From the IMG/VR virus record IMGVR_UViG_3300042556_002685, positions 1 to 43,699 of that record: 43,699 bases of DNA; one strand, 5' to 3'. Under the pieces are notes generated by a model that saw only the letters and a program-made list of their open reading frames with translations, made no database searches and was not told where the DNA came from. Source of the stretch: a virus. The position numbers and the translations under genes are program-made. Positions 18,037 through 25,450 of the stretch are shown here, one piece after another; within the stretch, counting starts at the first letter, position 1; the number at the start of each line of letters is the position of its first letter.

Positions 18037-18984
18037 CTACCAGGCCCACCACTCTTCGTGCCAAGGAGTCTCTCCTTGCGGCGCAAATAGGTCTGGGCCG
18101 AGATACAGCAGGTCTCGCGTGCCCCAGCGGACGGAGCAGCACATCACATCCACGGTTGCCCCGCTGAGAAGGATGCTTGCAGCCTCATCGGTTGTCACTG
18201 CCGCAGCAGAAGCTACCGCAGCAATCGCACCGCTAACGTATGCGGCGGCGCCTGATGTTCCGCTTGGGTAAAAGGTTCCGCGATTAGGGTCAAAAGTTGG
18301 AATCTTGTCTCCTGGCGACCAAATGCTAAGGCATGGCCCATGATTGCTGCTATACCAACGCATGTCTAGGGCGTTAGAGGCGCCAACAGTAATTGCGTAT
18401 TCGGAACGCCCTGGGGAATAGTTGCAAGCGTTTTTTGAATTGTTTCCGGCCGCAACCACCACGGGGAATCCTGCTTCCGCAAGATTGTTTACCCAGAGAT
18501 CAACGGTTCTGTTGGCAGGGCCGCTAAGGGACATGTTTACAACAGAGGTTTCAGGGTCTCCGTTTTTGTAAATCCACTTTAAGCCCTTAACAATGTTGGC
18601 AGGCGTGCCGTTTCCATTGCACGCAAGGACGCGAACAGAAACCATACTGACCGACCAGGCAACCCCGTACTGCTCGCTACCAATAAGAGAAGCAATAGAG
18701 GTGCCGTGGTTAGAGCCACATCCCTCAGTCCCGCCCTTAATAGCTGAATAGCCAGGAAGAATCCTGCCGCCAAAGATTGGCAAATCAGAAACCCCAGAGT
18801 CAACAATGTAGACAGTGATGTCTCTTCCGAGACCAGTTCCGTCCCAGGCGCTGCCGTCTGTCATCCCTTCGTGCTGGTCGATGCGGTCAAGTCCCCACTG
18901 TCCAGAGTACAAAGATTCCGCTGGCGCGCCAAGAGGCGCAATCACTAGGATTGCCGAAAGAAGAAGCTTAAACATTGTAATCAC
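18037..18984 (-). CDS. Secreted subtilisin-like serine protease (S8)
   Basis: 315 residues from a GTG start with AGGAAG six bases upstream (an ATG at 18975 is the alternative). A signal peptide of about 20-23 residues ends near APAES. The catalytic triad is intact: Asp62 in VYIVDSGV, His93 in SNHGTSIASL and Ser244 in SGTSGAAA, with oxyanion Asn181 in AAGNN. The order and spacing fit proteinase-K-type subtilases. It is the last gene of a ten-gene minus-strand operon and would be exported by the infected cell or released at lysis. Possible targets are host surface proteins; this is inference. Confidence 0.92.
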   Translation of the reverse strand: MITMFKLLLSAILVIAPLGAPAESLYSGQWGLDRIDQHEGMTDGSAWDGTGLGRDITVYIVDSGVSDLPIFGGRILPGYSAIKGGTEGCGSNHGTSIASLIGSEQYGVAWSVSMVSVRVLACNGNGTPANIVKGLKWIYKNGDPETSVVNMSLSGPANRTVDLWVNNLAEAGFPVVVAAGNNSKNACNYSPGRSEYAITVGASNALDMRWYSSNHGPCLSIWSPGDKIPTFDPNRGTFYPSGTSGAAAYVSGAIAAVASAAAVTTDEAASILLSGATVDVMCCSVRWGTRDLLYLGPDLFAPQGETPWHEEWWAW

Positions 18985-19300
18985 CGACCACTTCCTGGAT
19001 TAACGCAAAGGTGTTTACTTCTTCATCAACAAAGATTGGCGTGCCCTCTCCAAGCCAGCCGCCTTGAATGTTAAACGAGAAATACTCTTCGGCTTCTAGG
19101 AAGAAGTCGCGTTCCTCTCCATCAAATGGAAAGGACTCATCCCTGCTGCTCTCAAATTCAGCGGCAAGTTTGGCAATGATTTTGTTCTTGCTGTACACAA
19201 CAAACGGTTTATTGAATTGCCAGCCAAGGCCAATGATGCAATCTTCAAAGCCGTCCGCAACCAGGATTGGGTCTTTGTGGTTAACGCTAGAACTAGACAT
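18968..19300 (-). CDS. Conserved small phage protein
   Basis: 110 residues from the ATG at 19300 with AAGGAAAGAAG upstream. The segments DGFEDCIIGLGWQFNKPFVVYS and EEAEEYFSFNIQGGWLGEGTP have the pattern of a small family common in unrelated phages (acidic, with a DGFxDAIIGVG-like start), to which no function is assigned as far as I know. It overlaps the downstream protease gene by 17 bases and the upstream gene by 8. Confidence 0.75.
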   Translation of the reverse strand: MSSSSVNHKDPILVADGFEDCIIGLGWQFNKPFVVYSKNKIIAKLAAEFESSRDESFPFDGEERDFFLEAEEYFSFNIQGGWLGEGTPIFVDEEVNTFALIQEVVGDYNV

Positions 19301-19478
19301 CTTCTTTCCTTTCCTTTCTTTGAAACACCGTTTTCTTAGAGCACACTCCGCAGTATGCGTTTCTGAATCCCTCAACCAAAGTGTTGTTTGGGTACTCTTT
19401 TATTGCCTCGCTTTGTCGATCATCTCCACACAGGCCACAAGCCCATACGTAGTTGTCAGTCTTGGGAGTTGATGACAA
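19293..19478 (-). CDS. Small zinc-ribbon protein
   Basis: 61 residues from a TTG start inside the end of the previous gene (23-base overlap). Two CxxC pairs, ACGLCGDD and YCGVCSKK, are 29 residues apart and probably bind one zinc; the tail is basic. GAGG lies upstream of the TTG. Function unknown; could bind nucleic acid. Confidence 0.6.
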   Translation of the reverse strand: MSSTPKTDNYVWACGLCGDDRQSEAIKEYPNNTLVEGFRNAYCGVCSKKTVFQRKERKEDV

Positions 19479-19767
19479 GTCGCGCCTCGCAAGTGTTGAC
19501 TAAAGGTGAAACGGAAATAATTCCGTCATCGCGTGTTTCAATAATGTTGGCCGCAACAAGCTGGCGAACAAGGTCGTCGTTTTCGCTCCACCACTTTAGA
19601 TAGAACCAGCCTTCGATAGGAGTCTTCCCCTTGACTTTGCAGGATAGCCGTGCGTATGGCTCGCCGGTGGTGGCGACAATGGCCGTGCAGTCCTCGCCGT
19701 CTTGGTCAACGTAAATAAGCTCGTCGCCAAACTTCTCCGACTTGTATTGATATTCGCGTCTACTCAT
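19456..19767 (-). CDS. Unknown small protein
   Basis: 103 residues from the ATG at 19767 with AAGGAG upstream. Mixed alpha/beta composition with a basic start (MSRREYQYKSEKFG) and a Trp-rich middle (GWFYLKWWSENDD). No family recognised. It overlaps both neighbours by 8-23 bases in the minus-strand operon. Confidence 0.6.
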   Translation of the reverse strand: MSRREYQYKSEKFGDELIYVDQDGEDCTAIVATTGEPYARLSCKVKGKTPIEGWFYLKWWSENDDLVRQLVAANIIETRDDGIISVSPLVNTCEARLVINSQD

Positions 19768-20209
19768 CTTCACTCCTTCTGCGCGCGTGGCGCCTGCGGC
19801 CAGTATGGCCGAGCACCTGCAGTGAGTCAAGCCTGTCCATGAGCCTAGTTGCTCTGTCATATTTTTGTTTAAAATGATTGGCCCAGGTTGTTGCCTGATC
19901 TAGCAATGCCTCAGGACTTCTGGCTTCTATCATGCACGTAACTGGACCAAACTCAGTGCGCACAACCCCGATGTATCGCCATTTACTGCTTGGCGGCACG
20001 GGCGAAAGCACGGCTGCGGTGAGGGACGCGAGGATACCGCAAGAAATTAATATAGACTCTATGTGTGCTGTAACCTCTTGCTCTGCGCGCTCATCGTCGC
20101 CGTGACCAACGGGCTTAGAAATAATTCCAAGGGTGGCCGCAGTCGACATGAAAGAAGCAGCAAGCCAGCCGTATGACCAGTCGTCTGGGATCTTATTCTT
20201 TTTCTTCAT
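19760..20209 (-). CDS. Unknown protein with two hydrophobic segments
   Basis: 149 residues from the ATG at 20209 (GGAG about ten bases upstream; a TTG nine bases earlier is an alternative). Hydrophobic stretches at about 13-32 and 51-68 suggest membrane association. The C-terminus is very basic (GRRRHARRR) and ends acidic. No family recognised. Confidence 0.55.
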   Translation of the reverse strand: MKKKNKIPDDWSYGWLAASFMSTAATLGIISKPVGHGDDERAEQEVTAHIESILISCGILASLTAAVLSPVPPSSKWRYIGVVRTEFGPVTCMIEARSPEALLDQATTWANHFKQKYDRATRLMDRLDSLQVLGHTGRRRHARRRSEDE

Positions 20210-20423
20210 CAGCCACAAAATCTCCTAACAACGATGGCATGGCATCGTACAGCATGGAAATGCTAATAAGACGATCAGCACGGCGGTGAGCTTGCGCTTC
20301 GGGCATTGGCTCGACTACGCCAATAACCTCTTTGCTTTCTGCGTCAATAATCCTTGCCGACCACAGCAGCACCCCGTCATCGTCTACGCCCTCGCGGGAA
20401 TAGACAACTATTGCGCTTGGCAA
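20193..20423 (-). CDS. Unknown small acidic protein
   Basis: 76 residues from a TTG start directly after the upstream stop (TAATTG), with no SD, so translation probably depends on coupling. The sequence looks like a short beta hairpin followed by a helix (PEAQAHRRADRLISISMLYDAM) and an acidic end. No family recognised. The start codon is uncertain. Confidence 0.5.
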   Translation of the reverse strand: MPSAIVVYSREGVDDDGVLLWSARIIDAESKEVIGVVEPMPEAQAHRRADRLISISMLYDAMPSLLGDFVADEEKE

Positions 20424-20927
20424 TTAAATGCTCTGTGCTTTTTCTGCCAGTGGCATGTCGCTGTATGCGCGAAGGGGGCAGTTCTTCCACCAGCAGGTAT
20501 TGCCCGGCTCGCCTGCGGGTCCACCCGCGCAGTCTTCACACATAGCCCTAATCGCCAGGAGCATCCCGGTTGATTGAGTCGCCGCCTGGAGCTTGTCAAT
20601 GTTTTTTTCCATCTTGGCAAGAACTTCTTCAAAGTTTACGGTTGGCGAAACAACCTTGCCCACTACCCCTGGGTCCATGCTGACCTTTGGCTCTATTTCC
20701 GAATAAAGCTCTGGCTGGTAGGACTGAAGGTAGCTAAGAACCACCACGGAATACTCCATTGGGATCTTTCTTTGACCTTGGCAATAGGCCTCAACCGTGC
20801 GCTCTGACCTCTGGGCTTCTTTGGTTGAGGTCTTGTTCACTGCGTCTGCAAGGTTCCTTGCAGCCTGCACCCGAGTGCCGTTTGGAAACAGCGTGAGGGC
20901 TATTTCCATAAGGTGCTCAGCCTTCAT
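20424..20927 (-). CDS. Helical protein with C-terminal four-Cys motif
   Basis: 167 residues; its ATG overlaps the upstream stop (TAATG). The N-terminal half is helical with an HTH-like segment. Near the C-terminus four cysteines, in MCEDCAGG and TCWWKNCPLRAYS, reproduce the pattern RxxCxxCxGG...CxxxxCPLxxYR seen in phage-encoded zinc-binding proteins of unknown function. DNA binding or assembly of a small zinc domain is likely. Confidence 0.65.
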   Translation of the reverse strand: MKAEHLMEIALTLFPNGTRVQAARNLADAVNKTSTKEAQRSERTVEAYCQGQRKIPMEYSVVVLSYLQSYQPELYSEIEPKVSMDPGVVGKVVSPTVNFEEVLAKMEKNIDKLQAATQSTGMLLAIRAMCEDCAGGPAGEPGNTCWWKNCPLRAYSDMPLAEKAQSI

Positions 20928-21724
20928 TACTTGCCACCGTTTGCTTCGCTAATGGCAACGGCCAACGCCTTCCAGTCAAAATCAATAGCGATTTGCCCGT
21001 GGTGTTTTGTCTTGGCGGCAAGCAAGAGATCGATTGTTCCACCAAGAGCGCGCCATCTGTTGCAAAACGTATAGTCCTCTCCGTACTGAATTTTTGTTTC
21101 CGGATCAACGGTATAAGAAAAGAACTCGTACAGTTTCTCCCCGCTTGGCTTTATAATGTAGTCATCTGGGCGCTCTCGCATAATCTTTTCAAGGGTTTCT
21201 CTCTTTACCATCATTGCACCAGTGCCCACTTTGAGAACCTTTGTAAAGCCATCTGCGTCAACGTTAAAAACGTCTTCAGTCGTGTTGAAATTTCCTTCGG
21301 CAATTAGCGCCGGGTAAACCTCGTGGGAGGTTCCTGGATAGCTGGTAACGAATTGCCCAAGGCGCTCCCATGTGACTTCGCGCTTTGCGCAGGGAAGGGC
21401 GGATATGTCTCGGTCGTGCCCTAGCAGGTACATAACGTGCCTGGGGTCAACTTGAATGTCGCTATCAATCATGAAAAGGTGTGTTGCCTTGCTTTCGAGG
21501 AAGCCAGACGCAAGTTCGTTGCGCGCAAGCGGCAGGATTGAGTTGCCGGAAATTACTTTCCAGGTAAAGCCAACACCGTTTTCAATGCACATCCTTTGCA
21601 CGCCCATGATTGAGGCGATTGATCCAGCATGAAGACGGCCATCAAGTGTTGGGGTAGCAACAAAGATTCCAATTTTCTTTGCTGTGGCGGAGGGAGCGGC
21701 TTGCCTCTTGCTTTTTTTGCTCAT
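20927..21724 (-). CDS. Glycosyltransferase, GT-A fold
   Basis: 265 residues; ATG coupled to the upstream stop (ATGA). A basic N-terminus is followed by a nucleotide-sugar-binding start (IGIFVATPTLDGR), the metal-binding DxD in FMIDSDIQVDP, and an acceptor-side motif GEDYTFCNRW. This layout is typical of phage GT-A glycosyltransferases. It could glycosylate virion proteins or host surface glycans, perhaps using the GDP-fucose made by gmd/fcl elsewhere in the window; the link is inference. Confidence 0.8.
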   Translation of the reverse strand: MSKKSKRQAAPSATAKKIGIFVATPTLDGRLHAGSIASIMGVQRMCIENGVGFTWKVISGNSILPLARNELASGFLESKATHLFMIDSDIQVDPRHVMYLLGHDRDISALPCAKREVTWERLGQFVTSYPGTSHEVYPALIAEGNFNTTEDVFNVDADGFTKVLKVGTGAMMVKRETLEKIMRERPDDYIIKPSGEKLYEFFSYTVDPETKIQYGEDYTFCNRWRALGGTIDLLLAAKTKHHGQIAIDFDWKALAVAISEANGGK

Positions 21725-22170
21725 TTCTTCTTACCCCCTAAAAGATCTACTCGCAGCGTTGCCAAATTCTTTGGTAGCTTATCCTTCCTGGCTTCACTTA
21801 CAGGAAAATCGTTAGGCTTTTCCTCTGCCCTAACCAGCGTGCGCTCCCCGTCGTCCATTTTCCTGCCCCATTTTCCGCGCTGTAGCGCAATTGCAATCAG
21901 GGCATAGTTGGCAATGTCCATTAGTGTGTCAGACATTGATTCGTCCTCCCCGTCGTCAAAGGGTTCAAGGACTACCTTCCCGCCGACAATCTTCCCGTTT
22001 AGGAACTTCTTTGCTCTCGCCGATTTGTCGTGAGCAATTCTGCTAATGACGCCATGAATGCCTAGCTGCTCAATGTTGGCGTCCCCATACCGCTCCTGCT
22101 TGTCGCAAAGAAGCTTGTAGGCCTCGGAGTATATCTCCGCAAAGGTCTGCTCAAAGCTCTGATCGCTCAC
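21721..22170 (-). CDS. DUF1599-like protein
   Basis: 149 residues from a GTG start with AGGAGGG upstream, overlapping the previous stop (GTGA). The pattern KQERYGDANIEQLGIHGVISRI and, after an acidic run, SDTLMDIANYALIAIAL matches DUF1599, a helical phage/bacterial family discussed in connection with modified-nucleotide metabolism. Activity is not established. The C-terminal 40 residues are basic and probably disordered. Confidence 0.75.
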   Translation of the reverse strand: MSDQSFEQTFAEIYSEAYKLLCDKQERYGDANIEQLGIHGVISRIAHDKSARAKKFLNGKIVGGKVVLEPFDDGEDESMSDTLMDIANYALIAIALQRGKWGRKMDDGERTLVRAEEKPNDFPVSEARKDKLPKNLATLRVDLLGGKKK

Positions 22171-22379
22171 TGTCCAGCCCTCCTTTTAATAATCCAGTTA
22201 GCCTCGGTTTCGCTGATCCGCATAAGGACAGCGGCCTCAATGTCGGCCCCGCACACAATGACGTATGGCTCCTCATCTTGGGCGCTTCGTTGGTCGAGCA
22301 GCAGGGTAATGGGGTTGTCCTCGGACCACAAAAGCCAGATGGCCTTGACTCTTTGGCTTGGGAATAGGTTGTTTTCCAT
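22167..22379 (-). CDS. First gene of the minus-strand 22.4-18.0 kb operon, unknown
   Basis: 70 residues starting at MENNLFPS. There is no SD; the ATG is exactly six bases after the TACACT -10 box, so the mRNA is predicted to be leaderless. The protein is alpha/beta with a Trp-rich start and no recognised family. It overlaps the DUF1599-like gene by four bases. Confidence 0.65.
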   Translation of the reverse strand: MENNLFPSQRVKAIWLLWSEDNPITLLLDQRSAQDEEPYVIVCGADIEAAVLMRISETEANWIIKRRAGQ

Positions 22380-22385
22380 GTGCGG

Positions 22386-22415
22386 AGTGTAGCGCAGATT
22401 TTCCCAGGATGCCAA
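22386..22415 (-). promoter_or_regulatory. Promoter of the 22.4-18.0 kb operon, leaderless
   Basis: Minus strand: TTGGCA (22410-22415), an 18-base spacer, and TACACT (22386-22391), then six bases to the ATG at 22379. Divergent to the promoter proposed for the structured leader at 22447. Confidence 0.75.
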
Positions 22416-22432
22416 ATGGAATTTCAGGGTGA

Positions 22433-22610
22433 TAGCATAAACGTGTGATGCCCCACCTAACCGGGCATCGCCGCTGGTCGGGAGCAGTAAGCCCGGCTTA
22501 GGCGGGAAGGGCAACGGGGATGTTGGGTCCCCTGTACGGTGTTGGCGGCCGCGCGAGCCGACGGGCTGCGTCGCAACCAGGCGTTCCTCCGTCCCCTTCC
22601 CGCTGAAACC
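22433..22610 (+). promoter_or_regulatory. Structured 5' leader (candidate riboregulator)
   Basis: A possible -10 TAGCAT (22433-22438) would start RNA near 22445. A hairpin follows: GATGCCC/GGGCATC (22447-22453/22463-22469). A second hairpin is GTCGGG/CCCGGC. A long-range 10-bp stem GCGGGAAGGG/CCCTTCCCGC (22502-22511/22594-22603) encloses GGGGA/TCCCC and GTTGGC/GCCGAC. The SD AAGGAGG follows directly. I could not match it to a known riboswitch class. Confidence 0.55.
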
Positions 22611-22623
22611 CTAAGGAGGAAAC

Positions 22624-22812
22624 ATGGCAGGAAAAAAGACACTCGCAAAGAATCAACCAGGGGACAAGCGCCCTGACAGCCTGACGCAAAGAGTTTGCGC
22701 GCGTTGCGGTGAGCGCATGCTTGCAAAGCAAATTAGAGCCACCTTGGCAATTAACTTTGTCGGCGAACGCGCATCAAAAGGCTTTATTCACCACCACGCT
22801 AAGTGCGCTTAG
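22624..22812 (+). CDS. Small basic zinc-binding protein
   Basis: 62 residues, SD TAAGGAGGAAAC. A basic start (MAGKKTLAKNQPGDKR) is followed by VCARCGERM and a C-terminal HHHAKC, so one zinc could be bound by C/C and H/C. It is a single gene behind a structured leader of about 170 bases, which suggests regulated expression. Function unknown. It overlaps the convergent gene by four bases. Confidence 0.7.
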   Translation: MAGKKTLAKNQPGDKRPDSLTQRVCARCGERMLAKQIRATLAINFVGERASKGFIHHHAKCA

Positions 22813-23327
22813 TCCCATAGGCTATAGGGATCGTCCTTAACTGGCGGCGTGTACCCAGGTACCTTGGTAATGTCGTTAAGAAGGTAGCCTGGAACAAACC
22901 AGAGCCGCTTGTCTTCGTGATAGAAACGTGGCGTCATTGCCTCTTTGCCCTCAATCCAGCCAACAACCTCAAAGATAAAATTTCTTGGATCCGCTGGTAA
23001 GACCAAAACAAAAACATCAGACTTCTTGTCCCCATGCCTAAGGGATAAGTCTTTAAAGTTTCCTGGGCGATATCGCACCTGGACGTTTTCGCCAATATCT
23101 GCGCCTTTGAACTGGTCAATATCCTCTCCGCTCCACGGCATGCCCAGGGCAAACGAGGCCGCAAGCTCACCCATGGCGCCCTCGACATGCTGCTTCCACC
23201 CGTCGCGCTCCCAGCCGTACTTATCCTTTAGTCCATCCTTGATGGCGCGCAGCTCCCTGCGGACCCCGGCAATTGCTGCACGGTCTGCGTCTTTTTCCAT
23301 CAGTTGAACGTAAACAGAGTTAGGCAT
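22809..23327 (-). CDS. Conserved phage protein, possible nuclease-like fold
   Basis: 172 residues starting at MPNSVYV. The order WKQHVEGAMGELAASFAL, then DIGENVQVRYRP, then DVFVLVLP and VVGWIEGKEA resembles a phage family with the E-x-D-x-x-R-like spacing of PD-(D/E)xK proteins, but catalytic competence cannot be read from this alone. Last gene of the lipoprotein operon; overlaps the upstream gene by eight bases. Confidence 0.6.
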   Translation of the reverse strand: MPNSVYVQLMEKDADRAAIAGVRRELRAIKDGLKDKYGWERDGWKQHVEGAMGELAASFALGMPWSGEDIDQFKGADIGENVQVRYRPGNFKDLSLRHGDKKSDVFVLVLPADPRNFIFEVVGWIEGKEAMTPRFYHEDKRLWFVPGYLLNDITKVPGYTPPVKDDPYSLWD

Positions 23328-23682
23328 TTTCTCTTTCTTTAATCCTTTTCTGTAATGTGTTGCGCATTTCCGCGAACTGCTCTGACACCTGCCGAAGCGA
23401 GCGGGCATGAAAGTCCAACGCTTCAGCAAGGCGCTTCTCTGATTCTGAAACCAGACGCCAGCCCGACTCTTCGTACCGCTTCATGTCGTCAACGTCAGCG
23501 GCTATAGAATTGTAGGCTTTGCTCCTGTAGCCAATGCCGTTATATACGTATGTCCTCATTGTTTCGGCGCTTAGCCCGTAGACTTTTGCCGCCGCCGCGC
23601 ACGCCTCTGTGACGCTTTTAGCCTGGGGGAATTTCCATACAAGCAACTGATGCAACTCAATTGGCAACAAATTTTTAGCCAT
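23320..23682 (-). CDS. HTH plus coiled-coil small protein
   Basis: 120 residues starting at MAKNLL with AAAGG upstream. An HTH-like segment occurs at about 24-50 (SVTEACAAAAKVYGLSAETMRT), then an acidic/basic coiled coil over the last 50 residues. Likely DNA-binding; no family recognised. Confidence 0.6.
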   Translation of the reverse strand: MAKNLLPIELHQLLVWKFPQAKSVTEACAAAAKVYGLSAETMRTYVYNGIGYRSKAYNSIAADVDDMKRYEESGWRLVSESEKRLAEALDFHARSLRQVSEQFAEMRNTLQKRIKERENA

Positions 23683-23995
23683 TGTTTTTCCTTTCAACAA
23701 GAAAAGCCTTCATCTTATCCATGGCTGCCGCTGGGGTTTTGCCTTGCTCGGCAAAAACTTCACCCGTGGAGTTAACAACCTCAACTCTCCAGCCAATCAA
23801 AAGAAAACTTAGGCGGTCAAGCCCCCATTGGGGGGGCATGGCTTCCTGCAGCTCGGTCCACGCGCAATGGATGCACCGTGAATCTTCAGGGTTTTGGATA
23901 AAGCCGACAGAAGGGGAAGCGAGAAACCCCGCCTCCCCCTCATGCCCACACTCTTTGCCCTTAGTTGGCAACGGTAAAAGTCCACTCGCCATCAT
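23675..23995 (-). CDS. Small zinc-binding protein
   Basis: 106 residues; start uncertain because no SD is visible and the gene begins within the end of the lipoprotein gene. ECGHEGEAGFL and SRCIHCAW give a C/H/C/C zinc site. The C-terminal half contains a short beta hairpin (WRVEVVNSTGEVFAEQG) and a basic helix, resembling a tiny dsRBD or KTSC-like fold. Function unknown. Confidence 0.6.
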   Translation of the reverse strand: MMASGLLPLPTKGKECGHEGEAGFLASPSVGFIQNPEDSRCIHCAWTELQEAMPPQWGLDRLSFLLIGWRVEVVNSTGEVFAEQGKTPAAAMDKMKAFLVERKNNG

Positions 23996-24470
23996 GAGTG
24001 AAGTCGGACAGCACCAAATAGAACGTTGTTTCTGCCTCTGGGACCTGGAACGTCAGCCACCCCTTGGCCTTGCGCCCAGCCATCAAGGCATTGCTTGAAT
24101 CAAGCGCCGGCTCCTTGCCAATAAAGTAGTAGTCATAACCGTACGACTCGCTATCAACGAGTTTCCAGTACAGGGGGTTATAGGACACGCCATCAACAAG
24201 CGCCTCGTACTCCACCAGCACAGAGACAAACTTAAAGCCCTCATCTGGCCCAAAGTATTCGTTGTAGTCCGTATAAACGCTTGCCTCCAAGAGGCTGACC
24301 TTTACATCCGTCCACTCAATGTAGTAGCCGACGCCAGCAATCTCCTGCGTGGGCGTTGGCGTTGCCGTTGGCTTCTGCGTTGCCTGCGGGGTATTGACTG
24401 CGGTTCCTGCTGAGCCGCCGCACGCTGCCAAGAGCAGTGCTACTGCGAATAGGCTTAGAGCCTTCTTCAT
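23961..24470 (-). CDS. Lipoprotein with DUF4352-like domain
   Basis: 169 residues starting at MKKALSL with AAGGAAG upstream. The signal peptide ends in the lipobox LLAACGG, so the mature protein would be lipid-anchored at Cys17. A Thr/Pro linker (TPTPTQE) leads to a beta domain with GFKFVSVLVEYEAL and KGWLTFQVPE, typical of DUF4352/immunoglobulin-like lipoproteins. Phage-encoded lipoproteins often block superinfecting phages; that role is inference. It leads a four-gene operon from its own promoter next to tRNA-Ile. Confidence 0.85.
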   Translation of the reverse strand: MKKALSLFAVALLLAACGGSAGTAVNTPQATQKPTATPTPTQEIAGVGYYIEWTDVKVSLLEASVYTDYNEYFGPDEGFKFVSVLVEYEALVDGVSYNPLYWKLVDSESYGYDYYFIGKEPALDSSNALMAGRKAKGWLTFQVPEAETTFYLVLSDFTHDGEWTFTVAN

Positions 24471-24482
24471 GGTTCTTCCTTT

Positions 24483-24547
24483 CATCTACAGCCCAGACAA
24501 ATTCCAGGCAATGTGTAGATGATAGCCCCTCATGTTGTGGTTGTCAA
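24483..24547 (-). promoter_or_regulatory. Promoter of the lipoprotein operon with overlapping inverted repeat
   Basis: Minus strand: TTGACA (24542-24547), 17 bases, TATCAT (24519-24524), predicted start near 24512. An 8-bp inverted repeat CATCTACA/TGTAGATG (24483-24490 and 24514-24521) has one arm overlapping the -10 box and the other beside the SD, so only read-through RNA could form the full stem. Confidence 0.75.
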
Positions 24548-24550
24548 CAG

Positions 24551-24627
24551 TGGTGAGGAAGCCTGGACTCGAACCAGGGCCTAGCGAGATATAAGCTCGC
24601 TGCTCTAACCAATTAAGCTACTTCCCC
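24551..24627 (-). tRNA. tRNA-Ile (anticodon UAU)
   Basis: A full cloverleaf on the minus strand: acceptor GGGGAAG/CTTCCTC with one G-U pair, D stem GCTT/GAGC, anticodon stem GCGAG/CTCGC with loop CTTATAT (anticodon TAT), T arm CCTGG-TTCGAGT-CCAGG, discriminator A and an encoded CCA. It reads AUA codons. Its first base is the last base of the upstream gene's TAG stop, and the lipoprotein promoter begins five bases after the CCA. Confidence 0.95.
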
Positions 24628-24866
24628 TAGTTGACGCCGCGCTTTTGAGCAACCTTTGGCGCTGCCGGAGTGGGCGCTGGCCTTTCTACGGGTGTCTTGC
24701 CCGTTGATGCCCGAGCGTCCTGCACACCTGCCCACCAGCCCTCACGAAAGGCTGCGTCTGCCTCCGACTGAAGCTTGGCATACCTTATCGACCCGCCAGA
24801 AGAGGCCATAAAAGCCCCCACGGCAAAGCCGAGCAGGAAAATACCAATGACCTGAATGATGTCCAT
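24627..24866 (-). CDS. Single-span membrane protein
   Basis: 79 residues from the ATG at 24866 with AAGGAGG eight bases upstream. One transmembrane helix near the N-terminus (IIQVIGIFLLGFAVGAFMASS), then a helical part and a Pro/Ala-rich tail. The stop codon overlaps the tRNA-Ile gene by one base, so RNase P cleavage of the tRNA would trim the mRNA right at the stop. Function unknown. Confidence 0.65.
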   Translation of the reverse strand: MDIIQVIGIFLLGFAVGAFMASSGGSIRYAKLQSEADAAFREGWWAGVQDARASTGKTPVERPAPTPAAPKVAQKRGVN

Positions 24867-24906
24867 TTGCAAATCCTCCTTGCTAGTGATTCTATCTGCT
24901 GGGCAT

Positions 24907-24912
24907 TACAAT
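24907..24912 (+). promoter_or_regulatory. Possible -10 box for the metallopeptidase gene
   Basis: TACAAT about 30 bases before the ATG at 24944. No -35 hexamer is convincing. Confidence 0.35.
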
Positions 24913-24943
24913 AGCACGAATCAGCCGTGTAGTGGGGGTAACC

Positions 24944-25450
24944 ATGCCTGGAGAGTGGAAACGCTTTCGGACCGTATACGACCCTGCCGCTCCCAAGAGT
25001 GATCGGCTGGAGTGGCGCCCCACCCTGCGGTTTGTTGCCAAGGTTTGCCAAGAGCAGGGCATTGCCCTAAAGCGCGTGCATGTTCACTACCACCCGGAAG
25101 GCGAAGACAGCATTCCAAGCAGCCATCCTTTTGGAGAGGCAGAGTATTGGAACGGCGTGATCTACCTGTGCGCCTGGGACGAAGACACAATCCTTCATGA
25201 GCTTGCCCACGTCTGGTCTGAGAGCTGGCACACGCCCAAATGGGCGTCCCTCTATCTGTCACTTTGCGAACACTACATGTCCCGCGAGGATTTTATGGAG
25301 GCCGTTGTTGGCACCGCAGCAGAAATGCCAGTAGTCCGGCACGCGCTAAAAAGGATTTACGGTATTACTGTTAAGGTCGGAAAGAGAACCCCTAAGGAAA
25401 GCCGGCCAATGTCCGACGAACAAAGAGTTCACGGTCGGCATTGTAGCTAG
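24944..25450 (+). CDS. HExxH zinc metallopeptidase-like protein
   Basis: 168 residues starting at MPGEWKRF with GGGGG upstream. The zinc-binding motif is HELAHVW (about residues 86-92) after an acidic AWDEDTI strand. Further His (WHTPKW, CEHYM) could be the third ligand. Small phage proteins of this type resemble SprT/WLM-like metallopeptidases, but no broader match is certain. Substrate unknown. The gene overlaps the convergent glycosyltransferase by 59 bases. Confidence 0.7.
   Translation: MPGEWKRFRTVYDPAAPKSDRLEWRPTLRFVAKVCQEQGIALKRVHVHYHPEGEDSIPSSHPFGEAEYWNGVIYLCAWDEDTILHELAHVWSESWHTPKWASLYLSLCEHYMSREDFMEAVVGTAAEMPVVRHALKRIYGITVKVGKRTPKESRPMSDEQRVHGRHCS

Noticed and set aside
22447-22610. 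Known cobalamin, ZTP or glutamine-type riboswitch
   Set aside because: I tried to match the cores of these classes from memory; short GGGAAGGG-like similarity exists but the conserved cores are missing.
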